The notes under the pieces were generated by a model that was not told the origin of the DNA, did not search any database, and saw only the letters and a list, made by a program, of their open reading frames with translations. DNA of 37,280 nucleotides from an uncultured Lachnospiraceae bacterium (GTDB taxonomy: Bacteria > Bacillota > Clostridia > Lachnospirales > Lachnospiraceae), in assembly GCA_910584585.1 (NCBI GenBank), contig CAJUBP010000027.1, forward strand, positions 22,980 to 60,259. The letters run 5' to 3'. Of this stretch, positions 15,808-23,530 are shown one piece after another. The translations under genes were made by a program, and so were the position numbers. Positions within the stretch are counted from its first letter, which is position 1; the number at the start of each line of letters is the position of its first letter.

Positions 15808-17169
15808 TCACTGCTGCCTGTCATACTCCCTTGTAATATCCTTCAGCCACCGGAAACTCTTATAATGGCGGTACACCACAGGAATTTTCCAGAATTCATC
15901 CAGGCACAGGACAAAATACACAGCCATCGGCGGCAGTTTCAGCACAAAGGCCGCCAGTATTCCAAGCGGCACGCTGACAAACCACATGTCGACAATATCG
16001 CAGATCATTCCGAACCTGGAATCCCCGCCCGCCCGGAAAACTCCGGCAATCAAAAGGGTATTCATGGCCTGCCCCACCACATAATAAGAGCTGATAAGCA
16101 GCATAATGTTCAGATATCCTTCGGCCCGCTCCGACAGGTGGAAAAAGTAAAATACAAAAGGACGGATCAGCAGCAGGAACAGCCCGGTCAAAACCCCTAT
16201 CGCCAATGTCACATAACAGGATCTTCTGGCGTCCCGCTTTGCCAGTTCCAGCTTCCCCTCGCCGATCTCAATGCCCAAAAGCACCGAAGCGCCTGCCCCT
16301 AAGGCAAAGCAAAGGATGGTACAGAGATTGCGCACCGTGGAGGCCACGGAACTTGCCGCCACCACATCTGCATTCAGCCGCCCCATAATGGCGGAATACA
16401 TAGAAAACGCCACCGTCCAGGCACAGTCATTAATCAGGGCAGGAACTGCATATTTCACAAAATCCTGAAACAGCAGCCGGTGGCTTCCGAACATCACTTT
16501 CAGATCGATCCGGAATACTTTTCCCCGAAGGGCGTCCGCAAAACATAAAAGCAGTTCCATTATCCGGGCCGTCACTGTTCCTATGGCCACTCCCAGAACC
16601 CCCAGCTTGGGCGCGCCGCCAATCCCGAAAATAAAAACGGCATTCAGCACAATATTCATAAGAAGGGCCGCGGTACTGATTACAGTGCTTAGCTGGGCCC
16701 GCTCCATACTCCGCAGTGCGCAGAGATACACCTGAGAAAAGCTCATGCACACATAAGAAACGCCGATTACCCTCAGATATCCGGCTCCAATGGAAATCAA
16801 CGTCTCGTCATTGGTATAAATCCTCATCAGCGCATCCGGCGCAGCCACTGCGCCTATGGCAAGAATCACTGTGATCACGGCCGCGATTTTCATGGCAATT
16901 CCCATAACCGCCTGAATGGAATTGGTATCCTTTTTCCCCCAATATTGAGAGGCCAGCATAGTAACGCCGGAGGAAATGCCGAAAAACACTCCCGACAGCA
17001 GAAACTGGAACTGATTTGCCAAAGACACTGCCGACAATTCCGTCTGACCCACGTAGCCCAGCATAAATACATCTGCAGAATTCACTGCATTGGTGATAAA
17101 ATTCTGAATCGTTATCGGGATCACCAAAGACGCAAGAGCCCGGTAAAATCTTTTGCTTTCTGCATTCAT
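15808..17169 (-). CDS. MATE-family multidrug/Na+ efflux transporter
   Basis: This 453-residue, strongly hydrophobic protein has about twelve membrane helices arranged as two similar halves, the MATE layout. An example near the N-terminus is the segment running from ALASLVIPITIQNFITNAVN into SADVFMLGYVGQ. It would export cationic drugs or metabolites in exchange for Na+ or H+. The substrate is not predictable. An ATG at 17178 is in frame, but AAAGGA abuts it directly; the ATG at 17169 has that site at proper distance, so I use 17169. It follows ychF after a 46-bp repeat array. A terminator-like hairpin lies between them and no clear promoter is seen, so its expression is unclear. Confidence 0.93.
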   Translation of the reverse strand: MNAESKRFYRALASLVIPITIQNFITNAVNSADVFMLGYVGQTELSAVSLANQFQFLLSGVFFGISSGVTMLASQYWGKKDTNSIQAVMGIAMKIAAVITVILAIGAVAAPDALMRIYTNDETLISIGAGYLRVIGVSYVCMSFSQVYLCALRSMERAQLSTVISTAALLMNIVLNAVFIFGIGGAPKLGVLGVAIGTVTARIMELLLCFADALRGKVFRIDLKVMFGSHRLLFQDFVKYAVPALINDCAWTVAFSMYSAIMGRLNADVVAASSVASTVRNLCTILCFALGAGASVLLGIEIGEGKLELAKRDARRSCYVTLAIGVLTGLFLLLIRPFVFYFFHLSERAEGYLNIMLLISSYYVVGQAMNTLLIAGVFRAGGDSRFGMICDIVDMWFVSVPLGILAAFVLKLPPMAVYFVLCLDEFWKIPVVYRHYKSFRWLKDITREYDRQQ

Positions 17170-17203
17170 TTCTTTCATTCCTTTCCAAATTCAGCGCTTT
17201 TGC

Positions 17204-17258
17204 AGAAAAAAAATCCCCAAAGCATTCGGAATGTTCTAAAATATTTCGAGAAATTCCG
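17204..17258 (-). terminator. Possible terminator after ychF
   Basis: On the minus strand TTCGGAAT pairs with ATTCCGAA, with an inner TTCT/AGAA stem, using the end of the last repeat unit. After TGCTTTGGGGA comes a run of eight T (17204-17211). The distance between stem and T-run (about 11 bases) is longer than usual. Confidence 0.4.
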
Positions 17259-17388
17259 AAAACTTCAAGGAATTTCCTGCTCAGAACTTCAGTAATAAAT
17301 TCCGAAAACTTCAGGGAATTTCCTGCTCAGAACTTCAGTAATAAATTCCGAAAACTTCAGGGAACTTTCTGCTCAGAACTTCTTCAAA
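17251..17388. repeat. Three tandem 46-bp units between ychF and the MATE gene
   Basis: AAATTCCGAAAACTTCA starts at 17251, 17297 and 17343 with an exact 46-base period. The first two units are almost identical and the third diverges at its end. Each contains AAATTCC-N11-GGAATTT or a close variant, a hairpin in either strand. The array fills most of the gap 17179-17406. No ORF is supported in it. Confidence 0.9.
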
Positions 17389-17406
17389 GGCTCTGCCAGG
17401 TAAAGA

Positions 17407-18504
17407 TCAGACATTAAACCGGAAGAGAATCACATCTCCGTCTTTTACCACATATTCCTTCCCTTCCAGGCCTACCAATCCTTTCTCTTTTGCTGCGGAA
17501 AGAGAACCGCAGTCCAAAAGATCCTGATAGTTCACGACTTCCGCACGGATAAATCCCCGTTCAAAATCTGAATGGATCTTTCCTGCCGCCTGAGGCGCCT
17601 TAGTGCCCTTTTTGATGGTCCACGCCCTTGTTTCATCTTCTCCTGAAGTCAGATAGCTGATTAACCCAAGCAGGCTGTAGCTTGCTTTAATTAATTTTTC
17701 CAAACCGGACTCTTTTAAGCCCAGTTCCTCTAAAAACATTGCCTTTTCTTCCTCATCCAGTTCCGCAATCTCCTGCTCAATCTGGGCGCAGATCACAAAA
17801 ACCTCACAGCTCTCTTCCGCTGCATTTGCCCTTACTTCCTGCACAAAGGAGTTCTCCGCGCCGTCATTGGCCAGATCTTCTTCCGCCACATTGGCCGCGT
17901 AAATCACCGGCTTTGCCGTCAGGAGGTTATAGCCCGAGAACCAAAGTTCTTCATCCTCATCATCCAACGCAAAGGTCTTTGCCAGCTTCCCGTCCTCCAA
18001 ATGGGCTTTCACCCGTTCCAGAAGCTTCAGTTCTTTGGCAAGGGTCTTGTCCATTCTGGCCCCTTTACTGGTCTTGGCAATCCGCCGTTCCAGAATCTCA
18101 ATATCGGAAAAAATCAGTTCCAGATTGATGGTTTCAATATCCCGCACCGGATTGATGCTTCCGTCCACATGGACGATATTGCTGTCTTCAAAACAGCGCA
18201 CCACATGGACAATGGCGTCCACCTCACGGATATTGGACAGAAACTGGTTGCCCAGCCCCTCTCCTTTGCTTGCTCCTTTTACCAGCCCGGCAATATCAAC
18301 AAATTCAATCACCGCCGGCGTCACTTTCCTGGACTGGTACAAATCTCCCAGCTTCTTTAACCGCTCATCGGGCACTGTCACGACGCCCACATTGGGGTCG
18401 ATGGTACAGAAGGGGTAGTTAGCTGACTCTGCGCCGGCCTTTGTCAGTGAATTGAACAATGTGCTTTTTCCCACGTTGGGCAAGCCTACGATTCCTAGTT
18501 TCAT
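17407..18504 (-). CDS. ychF: Redox-regulated ATPase YchF (OLA1 family)
   Basis: This 365-residue Obg-related P-loop protein has Walker A GLPNVGKST (7-15) and switch II DIAGLVKGASKGEGLGNQF. The usual GTP-specifying NKxD is replaced by NVAEED, as expected for the ATP-preferring YchF branch. The C-terminal TGS domain (near EKGLVGLEGKEYVVKDGDVI) is complete. The protein binds ribosomes and is linked to stress and oxidant responses. It begins about 41 bases after the end of the 313-residue cassette gene. It is a core gene, so the cassette appears to have been placed just upstream of it. Confidence 0.96.
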   Translation of the reverse strand: MKLGIVGLPNVGKSTLFNSLTKAGAESANYPFCTIDPNVGVVTVPDERLKKLGDLYQSRKVTPAVIEFVDIAGLVKGASKGEGLGNQFLSNIREVDAIVHVVRCFEDSNIVHVDGSINPVRDIETINLELIFSDIEILERRIAKTSKGARMDKTLAKELKLLERVKAHLEDGKLAKTFALDDEDEELWFSGYNLLTAKPVIYAANVAEEDLANDGAENSFVQEVRANAAEESCEVFVICAQIEQEIAELDEEEKAMFLEELGLKESGLEKLIKASYSLLGLISYLTSGEDETRAWTIKKGTKAPQAAGKIHSDFERGFIRAEVVNYQDLLDCGSLSAAKEKGLVGLEGKEYVVKDGDVILFRFNV

Positions 18505-18545
18505 TTTATCTCAATCTCCTTTTGCTTTTCTTATATTTTAAAATT

Positions 18546-19487
18546 TCAAATATGTTTTTTCGGTTCAGATACTGTTGGCAATTTAGTTGTTAAGCTGCAA
18601 ATGTAAGCTTTTTTTAATTTATTTGCCGGATGAAAATAAATTCTTCCGGGAATATTTCCTGTATATCTCATATGATAACTCACCGTTACTTGTTCCTCCG
18701 GAAATTCAAATGTATGCTCCTTTTTAAATCTTTCTAAAGTCCTCTTTGACTGCGGCGAAACACTTTTAGAAGGAAACGCCTCTTCCTCAAATCTTTCTCC
18801 ATCCCATTTTGAAAAATATCTTTCCAAACTCATTAATTTATTGCATATTGCTCCAACATGGCATACCTGTACCTGCTCCTCTAATTGATTCCGCGCAACC
18901 TGATGAAATATAAGTGACGGGAAAAGTTCCTCCAAACATTCCAATAATTGCCGAGGCGTACTGATGCCCAAAATCTGCCTTTCCCTTATCTCGGAAATTT
19001 GGCTGGAATACTCCTCAATTTGCGCTTCATTTGACAAATTATACACACAAACAGGAAATGTCTGATCTCTCTCTAAAGAATAATAATTACATGGTATTTC
19101 AAACATACTCCAATAAGGTTCAAAAACAAAACTGATACAAAAAGACTCGTTCTCATATGCTGCAAGCAACCCTTTCCCATTCCCCTTTTCACATGTTACT
19201 TCCGCTTCATCCTGATTGACTTTCAGTATCTCCTGCCTGTCACACATATTTACAAAACGCCGAAGCATGTCCCTATCCTGCGTATTATTTCTCCATTGCG
19301 ATACATAATATCCTTTGGTTAACTCCAATGAATTTAAATCTACAGGAGTTAAAACCGCACGTCCAAAACCATTGGTTCCTTTTACAGCCTTGCTGTAAGT
19401 ATTGATAAACTGTTCCAATATCCGCACAGCCTCACTTTGATGCACTTCCCCTGTGCCCAAAGAAAGTTCATTTAATATCATTTGCAT
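18546..19487 (-). CDS. Unknown protein, third gene of the DUF262-AAA cassette
   Basis: This 313-residue soluble protein has no motif I can assign. Its N-terminal third (LTKGYYVSQWRNNTQDRDML near 56-75, GKGLLAAY at 105-112) has the pattern of a family of uncharacterised accessory proteins I remember but cannot name. The C-terminus HMRYTGNIPGRIYFHPANKLKKAYICSLTTKLPT (271-305, shown here only for its key blocks RIYF and TTKLPT) has a compact beta-rich look reminiscent of RelE/HigB-like ends; that is weak. The start has GAGGGGAG 6 bases upstream. It follows the AAA gene after 43 bases in the same direction, so it is probably the third component and the candidate effector. Base composition is AT-rich, unlike flanking housekeeping genes. 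Confidence 0.75.
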   Translation of the reverse strand: MQMILNELSLGTGEVHQSEAVRILEQFINTYSKAVKGTNGFGRAVLTPVDLNSLELTKGYYVSQWRNNTQDRDMLRRFVNMCDRQEILKVNQDEAEVTCEKGNGKGLLAAYENESFCISFVFEPYWSMFEIPCNYYSLERDQTFPVCVYNLSNEAQIEEYSSQISEIRERQILGISTPRQLLECLEELFPSLIFHQVARNQLEEQVQVCHVGAICNKLMSLERYFSKWDGERFEEEAFPSKSVSPQSKRTLERFKKEHTFEFPEEQVTVSYHMRYTGNIPGRIYFHPANKLKKAYICSLTTKLPTVSEPKKHI

Positions 19488-19530
19488 AATAAACTCCCCT
19501 CATACTCAGCCTTCTGCCATTCGATGCCTT

Positions 19531-20598
19531 TCAAAGAATCTCATCCAAAGCTTTTTCCCATTCATCAAAAAAGCCGTCCGGCCAGTAACTTAATTTGCCG
19601 CTGTCATAGATTTGCGGACATTCAACGGTATGTACCATTTTCCCCTTAGACTCTTTTCTGGAGAAATAAAATAATTTTGCGTCCTTTCCGTTTAAAATTT
19701 TCTGCTTTACAGCAATCCTAATGCCATTCAGAATATGATCACTATGCGTTTCCATAAATATTTGAATGCCATTTGCTGCGCACAAAGCAATTAGTTCCCC
19801 CATTTTTCTTTGTCCCTTAGGATGTAAATGCGCCTCGGGATTTTCCAAAATCAGGGTGCTTCCCTTCTCTGCTTTCAGCAGCGCTACAATAACCGGTAAA
19901 ACATACGAAATGCCAAAGCCGACATTCGTTGGCCGAAATAATCTGCTCTTTGTCTTATCCATATAGTAAAACCCAAGCTTCGCCAAGTCCGTATTTTCAA
20001 TCTCCGAAACATCAACTTTCACCTCGGGAGAAATCATATCCAACCAAAACTGCACTGCTTCTTTCAAAGATTTGTCCTTGTCCCATACGACACTTTTATC
20101 TTGATACCTGCATAGATAGTGAACCGTATATTCTCCATTTACTCCCAACTGATCCTGAGAATCTATATGGAAACTGGATTTTGGATAAATCACCTGAGGT
20201 GATTTTCTCTCTGCATTCAGATATTCAAAATTCTCTTGAAAGAACAATATATCATGATAATTTCCTGTACTTTCTGCTTCCAGTACATCAGCGTCTTTTT
20301 TGTAATGTACTTTTACATGATAACTTCCCTCTCTTTCCTGAAGCTGCAATTCCATGAATTCATTTTCCGCATATTCATATAAAACATCCTGGGCCATTCC
20401 AACATTTACAAAATTGCCGTTGAGACAAATACGGTTCGGCAGATAATTACTCTGTTCTGACTGTTTCAGCACCAACAGCGACTGAATAACCGTGGATTTG
20501 CCCATTCCATTTAAACCAGAAAACACATTAAGCGAACTTAATGGCAATACAAGAGACTCAAAACACTTAAAATTTTTGATCACTATTTTTTCCAGCAT
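19531..20598 (-). CDS. AAA/SMC-like ATPase with DUF3696-type C-terminus
   Basis: This 355-residue ABC/SMC-type ATPase has an N-terminal MLEKIVIKNFKCFESL opening and Walker A GLNGMGKST (28-36). A signature-like region GFGISYVLPVI (228-237), Walker B TLILENPEAHLHP (248-260) and switch His ETHSDH (283-288) follow. The C-terminus SYWPDGFFDEWEKAL (337-351) is typical of DUF3696 proteins. There is no TOPRIM nuclease domain, so it is not a GajA or full OLD nuclease. Its ATG overlaps the stop of the DUF262 gene by one base (TAATG), so the two proteins are translated together and probably interact. In defence systems such ATPases usually sense phage or gate an effector; here that is inference. Confidence 0.9.
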   Translation of the reverse strand: MLEKIVIKNFKCFESLVLPLSSLNVFSGLNGMGKSTVIQSLLVLKQSEQSNYLPNRICLNGNFVNVGMAQDVLYEYAENEFMELQLQEREGSYHVKVHYKKDADVLEAESTGNYHDILFFQENFEYLNAERKSPQVIYPKSSFHIDSQDQLGVNGEYTVHYLCRYQDKSVVWDKDKSLKEAVQFWLDMISPEVKVDVSEIENTDLAKLGFYYMDKTKSRLFRPTNVGFGISYVLPVIVALLKAEKGSTLILENPEAHLHPKGQRKMGELIALCAANGIQIFMETHSDHILNGIRIAVKQKILNGKDAKLFYFSRKESKGKMVHTVECPQIYDSGKLSYWPDGFFDEWEKALDEIL

Positions 20599-21875
20599 TA
20601 CTTTGCCATCTCCTTTACCAGATTTTCAATCTTTTCAAACCGTCTTTTCACAGATGACACTTTGCCGCTGCCAATGGAATCCATAAATTCCCAATCTTCT
20701 GAACACATTACACGGTACTTTTCTACCAAATTCTCTTTGCGCTCCAGCAAAATTTGCAATTCATTCTCCGTGCATTCCGCCAGAATACAAGTCCATGTCT
20801 CAAACAAAGCTTTGCTGATTGGCCGTCTCTTGCACAAATCAGGCATACGCCTAAAGGCAAATTTACCAAAAATTTCCTTACTTACATTCAAAACCCTAAC
20901 AAATCGTTCTTTCATAGGGCCTGAATCTGTCTCTTCAAATTCTTTACGATTCAGCATCTCCATCCCTGAGTTCAGAAATAAATCTATAGCTCCTCGATAT
21001 TCCATTACGCCTAAGCCATAAAAAGTCAGAAATCGAAGAACAAATTCTCGATCCAGCATACGATCTGTTTTTACAGAATATCCTGTCGCTTGTTTGAATT
21101 CTTCCAAATTCGCGAGATCCTTTAAATATCTTGCAGCAAACCCCTGATACAATGCATGTCTGATTTCCTGCGGCTCCAGCTCTAATCCGCCTGTATTGAT
21201 ACGTTTAAAAATATTAAATTTCAAATTGACAGGTGCGCCAGGATTTATAATATAAGTAATGACCTGCGTTTCCTTCATTCTGCGCACATAAGCCCGCGGC
21301 ATATCATCAATGGTAGCCCCGTTTAACTCCTTCAAAAACTCTAAGCCCGACAATCTGAGCTTGGATTCCTCATCTACAAAAAACTCTTTTAATGCTGTCA
21401 ATCTCTGCAATCCATCAATCACTACCCATTTGCTGTTATTACTCCCATCAAAATAAAATGCTGGCAATGGTATCCTTAATAGCAGAGACTCAATCAGCTG
21501 ACTCTTTTGTTCCTGACTCCACAATCCAGCCTTTCTTTGAAAATCAGGCATCAAATCAATTTCCTCGTTTTCTAATCTTGCAATTATCATATCCAGCGAT
21601 AACGGTTTAGGTGAAATATCAATCTGTGTTGTATCATACGGCTTAATCAATTCTGTGTAGTTGGTTTCATCTGCCATCTCTTCCACTTCATCATCCCCAA
21701 CCACTAATACATCGTTCTCTTTTAAATATTCCCTGCATAATTCAATATTTTCCTGAAAATTCTGCTGAGAGGACAACACGTCTATAAACAGCGAGTTACT
21801 TAATGTCCCATCCCTGTATTTTTGAGCAATGTTTATGAGCTTGTCTAACTCTTTTTGATATTTTTCAGATAGCAT
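20598..21875 (-). CDS. DUF262 (ParB/GmrS-like) protein, first gene of cassette
   Basis: This 425-residue protein has a DUF262 core: DFQRKAGLW (111-119), RIPLPAFYF (134-142), the catalytic-type motif VIDGLQRLTAL (152-162, usually DGQQR) and FKRINTGGLELEPQEIRHAL (223-242). DUF262 is a ParB/sulfiredoxin-like nucleotide-hydrolysing fold found in GmrSD type IV restriction and other defence genes. The HNH domain DUF1524 of GmrD is absent, so nuclease activity is not expected from this protein. Residues 1-75 look like sigma-70 region 1.1 (a helical start, then ENIELCREYLKENDVLVV and an acidic tail). The ATG has AAGGAGGG 5 bases upstream. It leads the cassette, with the AAA gene overlapping its stop. 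Confidence 0.9.
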   Translation of the reverse strand: MLSEKYQKELDKLINIAQKYRDGTLSNSLFIDVLSSQQNFQENIELCREYLKENDVLVVGDDEVEEMADETNYTELIKPYDTTQIDISPKPLSLDMIIARLENEEIDLMPDFQRKAGLWSQEQKSQLIESLLLRIPLPAFYFDGSNNSKWVVIDGLQRLTALKEFFVDEESKLRLSGLEFLKELNGATIDDMPRAYVRRMKETQVITYIINPGAPVNLKFNIFKRINTGGLELEPQEIRHALYQGFAARYLKDLANLEEFKQATGYSVKTDRMLDREFVLRFLTFYGLGVMEYRGAIDLFLNSGMEMLNRKEFEETDSGPMKERFVRVLNVSKEIFGKFAFRRMPDLCKRRPISKALFETWTCILAECTENELQILLERKENLVEKYRVMCSEDWEFMDSIGSGKVSSVKRRFEKIENLVKEMAK

Positions 21876-21935
21876 TTTCTCCCTCCTTGCATATTTCTTC
21901 CCCTATTTTACATACTATTCACTGAGGTGATTCTT

Positions 21936-22124
21936 TTGTCTGATTATATTTTACAAATAACCCCGGAACCGGAACTCATAAATAACAAAATGCTTTATTT
22001 TTGGTGTATTATAAAAAGCAGCGCTGTTGACGTCTCTTCCAATTATGGTTTTGGCTGGGCTGCTTCCGCTGACGCAGCATTTTTCGATGCATATAACTAT
22101 TACCAAAGATTCATTTCCTTTTGA
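21936..22124 (+). CDS. Doubtful small ORF divergent from the DUF262 cassette
   Basis: A 62-codon plus-strand frame from TTG at 21936 (or GTG at 21927) reads MSDYILQITPEPELINNKML onward, then GFGWAASADAAFFDAYNYYQ near its end. GAGGTGA lies 5 bases before the TTG. The composition is protein-like, but I do not recognise it, and no good promoter is visible. A short hairpin GCTGC/GCAGC followed by ATTTTT lies inside the frame, which argues for a plus-strand terminator instead of a gene. This stretch (21876-22153) otherwise contains only the cassette's ribosome site. Confidence 0.35.
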   Translation: MSDYILQITPEPELINNKMLYFWCIIKSSAVDVSSNYGFGWAASADAAFFDAYNYYQRFISF

Positions 22125-22153
22125 TGATTATACATGACGGTATCGCCAGACGA

Positions 22154-22807
22154 TCAATCCTTAGATTCCATCACCAGCAGCACTCCGTCCCGAAACGCAA
22201 TCTCAGCCTGCTCTTCCACGATCTCATTGCTGACTCCACGGGAATGATAACATTTCAGAGTAAAATCTTCCACCTGATATTTAAATCCTTTCAAAGTAAG
22301 GCCTGTCACCTGGGGCGTAAAGGGAATCAGGGACACGTAATCCCCATACTGCTCCGCCTTGCGGAGCACAAGCCCCCGGTTCACCATGCGGATGCGGTTG
22401 TTGGCGTCCGCGATAACCGCTTCCACGCCATGTTCCATAGCCACGCCAAGAAGATGGATATTCCCCATGACATGATCCATTCTGCTGCCGGTGGCTCCCA
22501 GAATATGTATTTTCTCACATCCCTCTTCTATGGCAGTGCGCACTGCAAGTTCCGTGTCCGTTTCATCCTTTTCCGGCTGAAAGCGCAGAATCTTCGGCCT
22601 GCCCTTCTCCATCTCTGTAAACTTCCGCAGAATCTTCGGATTTACAGAATCGAAATCTCCTACAATAACATCCGGCGTCAGAGCCTTCCGGTAGAAAAAT
22701 CCCACTCCGGCGTCTACTGCAATGGTAATGTCAAAATGGCGTTCCGCCATATAGGAGGCCGCGAATACGTCTCCCAGGCGTCCGCCGCTGATAATCAATG
22801 CTTCCAT
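22154..22807 (-). CDS. thiN: Thiamine diphosphokinase
   Basis: This 217-residue enzyme makes thiamine diphosphate from thiamine and ATP. Motifs of the ThiN/TPK family are visible: VDAGVGFFYRKALTPDVIVGDFDS, the ATP/Mg site near DETDTELAV, and GATGSRMDHVMGNI. The open frame extends to a TTG 18 bases upstream, but GGAGGA sits there, about 4 bases before the ATG at 22807 (MEALIISGG), which is the better start. It is the last gene of the long murE operon, 42 bases after rpe, a classic rsgA-rpe-thiN order in Firmicutes. Confidence 0.95.
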   Translation of the reverse strand: MEALIISGGRLGDVFAASYMAERHFDITIAVDAGVGFFYRKALTPDVIVGDFDSVNPKILRKFTEMEKGRPKILRFQPEKDETDTELAVRTAIEEGCEKIHILGATGSRMDHVMGNIHLLGVAMEHGVEAVIADANNRIRMVNRGLVLRKAEQYGDYVSLIPFTPQVTGLTLKGFKYQVEDFTLKCYHSRGVSNEIVEEQAEIAFRDGVLLVMESKD

Positions 22808-22849
22808 CTCTTCCTCCGTTCCCAAACGCTTTGCCCCCGCCTCTTGAAA

Positions 22850-23500
22850 CTATTTCATCAATTCCTTGAATTTTCGCACATTTTCAGAAATATCTCCCCG
22901 AAAAACTGCGCTGCCTGACACAATCACATTGGCTCCGGCCTGTAAAACTTCTTCCACATTAGACAAAGTCACTCCGCCGTCCACCTCAATGTCCGTATTC
23001 AGCCCCTTTTCTTCTATGATATCCTTTAATCTGCGGATTTTTTCAAGGGAATAGGGAATAAATTTCTGTCCGCCGAATCCTGGATTCACTGTCATGAGCA
23101 GCACCATATCCAGCTTAGGCAGAATATATTCCAAAACATTCAGGCTGGTTGCCGGATTTAACGCCACCGCCGGACGGACGCCCCGTTCCCGGATGGCTTC
23201 CACTGTCCGATCCAGATGCGCGCATGCTTCTGCATGGACGGTAATAATATCCGCTCCGCAGTCTGCGAACTCCTGAATATAACGGACTGGCTCTTCCACC
23301 ATTAAATGCACATCAAAGACTTTGCCGGTGCAGGGACGGATGGAGCGAATCAGCGGCATTCCAAAAGAAATACTGGGTACAAAGGCCCCGTCCATCACAT
23401 CGATATGCACATATTCCGCTCCTGCTTCATCCATAATCCGGAGCTGTTCCCCTAACTTTGAAAAATCTGCTGATAAAATGGACGGCGATAAGTAATTCAT
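22850..23500 (-). CDS. rpe: Ribulose-phosphate 3-epimerase
   Basis: This 216-residue TIM-barrel enzyme interconverts ribulose 5-phosphate and xylulose 5-phosphate in the pentose phosphate pathway. Signature stretches are LSPSILSADF, HIDVMDGAFVPSISFG, DVHLMVEEP, MTVNPGFGGQKFI and IEVDGGV. The metal-binding His and Asp positions are intact. The length is standard. AAAGGAG precedes the ATG. It lies 30 bases after rsgA and 42 bases before thiN in the same operon. Confidence 0.97.
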   Translation of the reverse strand: MNYLSPSILSADFSKLGEQLRIMDEAGAEYVHIDVMDGAFVPSISFGMPLIRSIRPCTGKVFDVHLMVEEPVRYIQEFADCGADIITVHAEACAHLDRTVEAIRERGVRPAVALNPATSLNVLEYILPKLDMVLLMTVNPGFGGQKFIPYSLEKIRRLKDIIEEKGLNTDIEVDGGVTLSNVEEVLQAGANVIVSGSAVFRGDISENVRKFKELMK

Positions 23501-23530
23501 GATTTTCTCCTTTTACATTTGAACAATGTT

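Noticed and set aside
19531..20598. Gabija or OLD-type nuclease
   Set aside because: The protein ends shortly after the switch-His motif, with a DUF3696-type tail. No TOPRIM acidic motifs and no UvrD-like helicase partner are present.
20598..21875. GmrSD type IV restriction enzyme
   Set aside because: The DUF262 part is present, but no DUF1524/HNH motif is found in this or the neighbouring genes.
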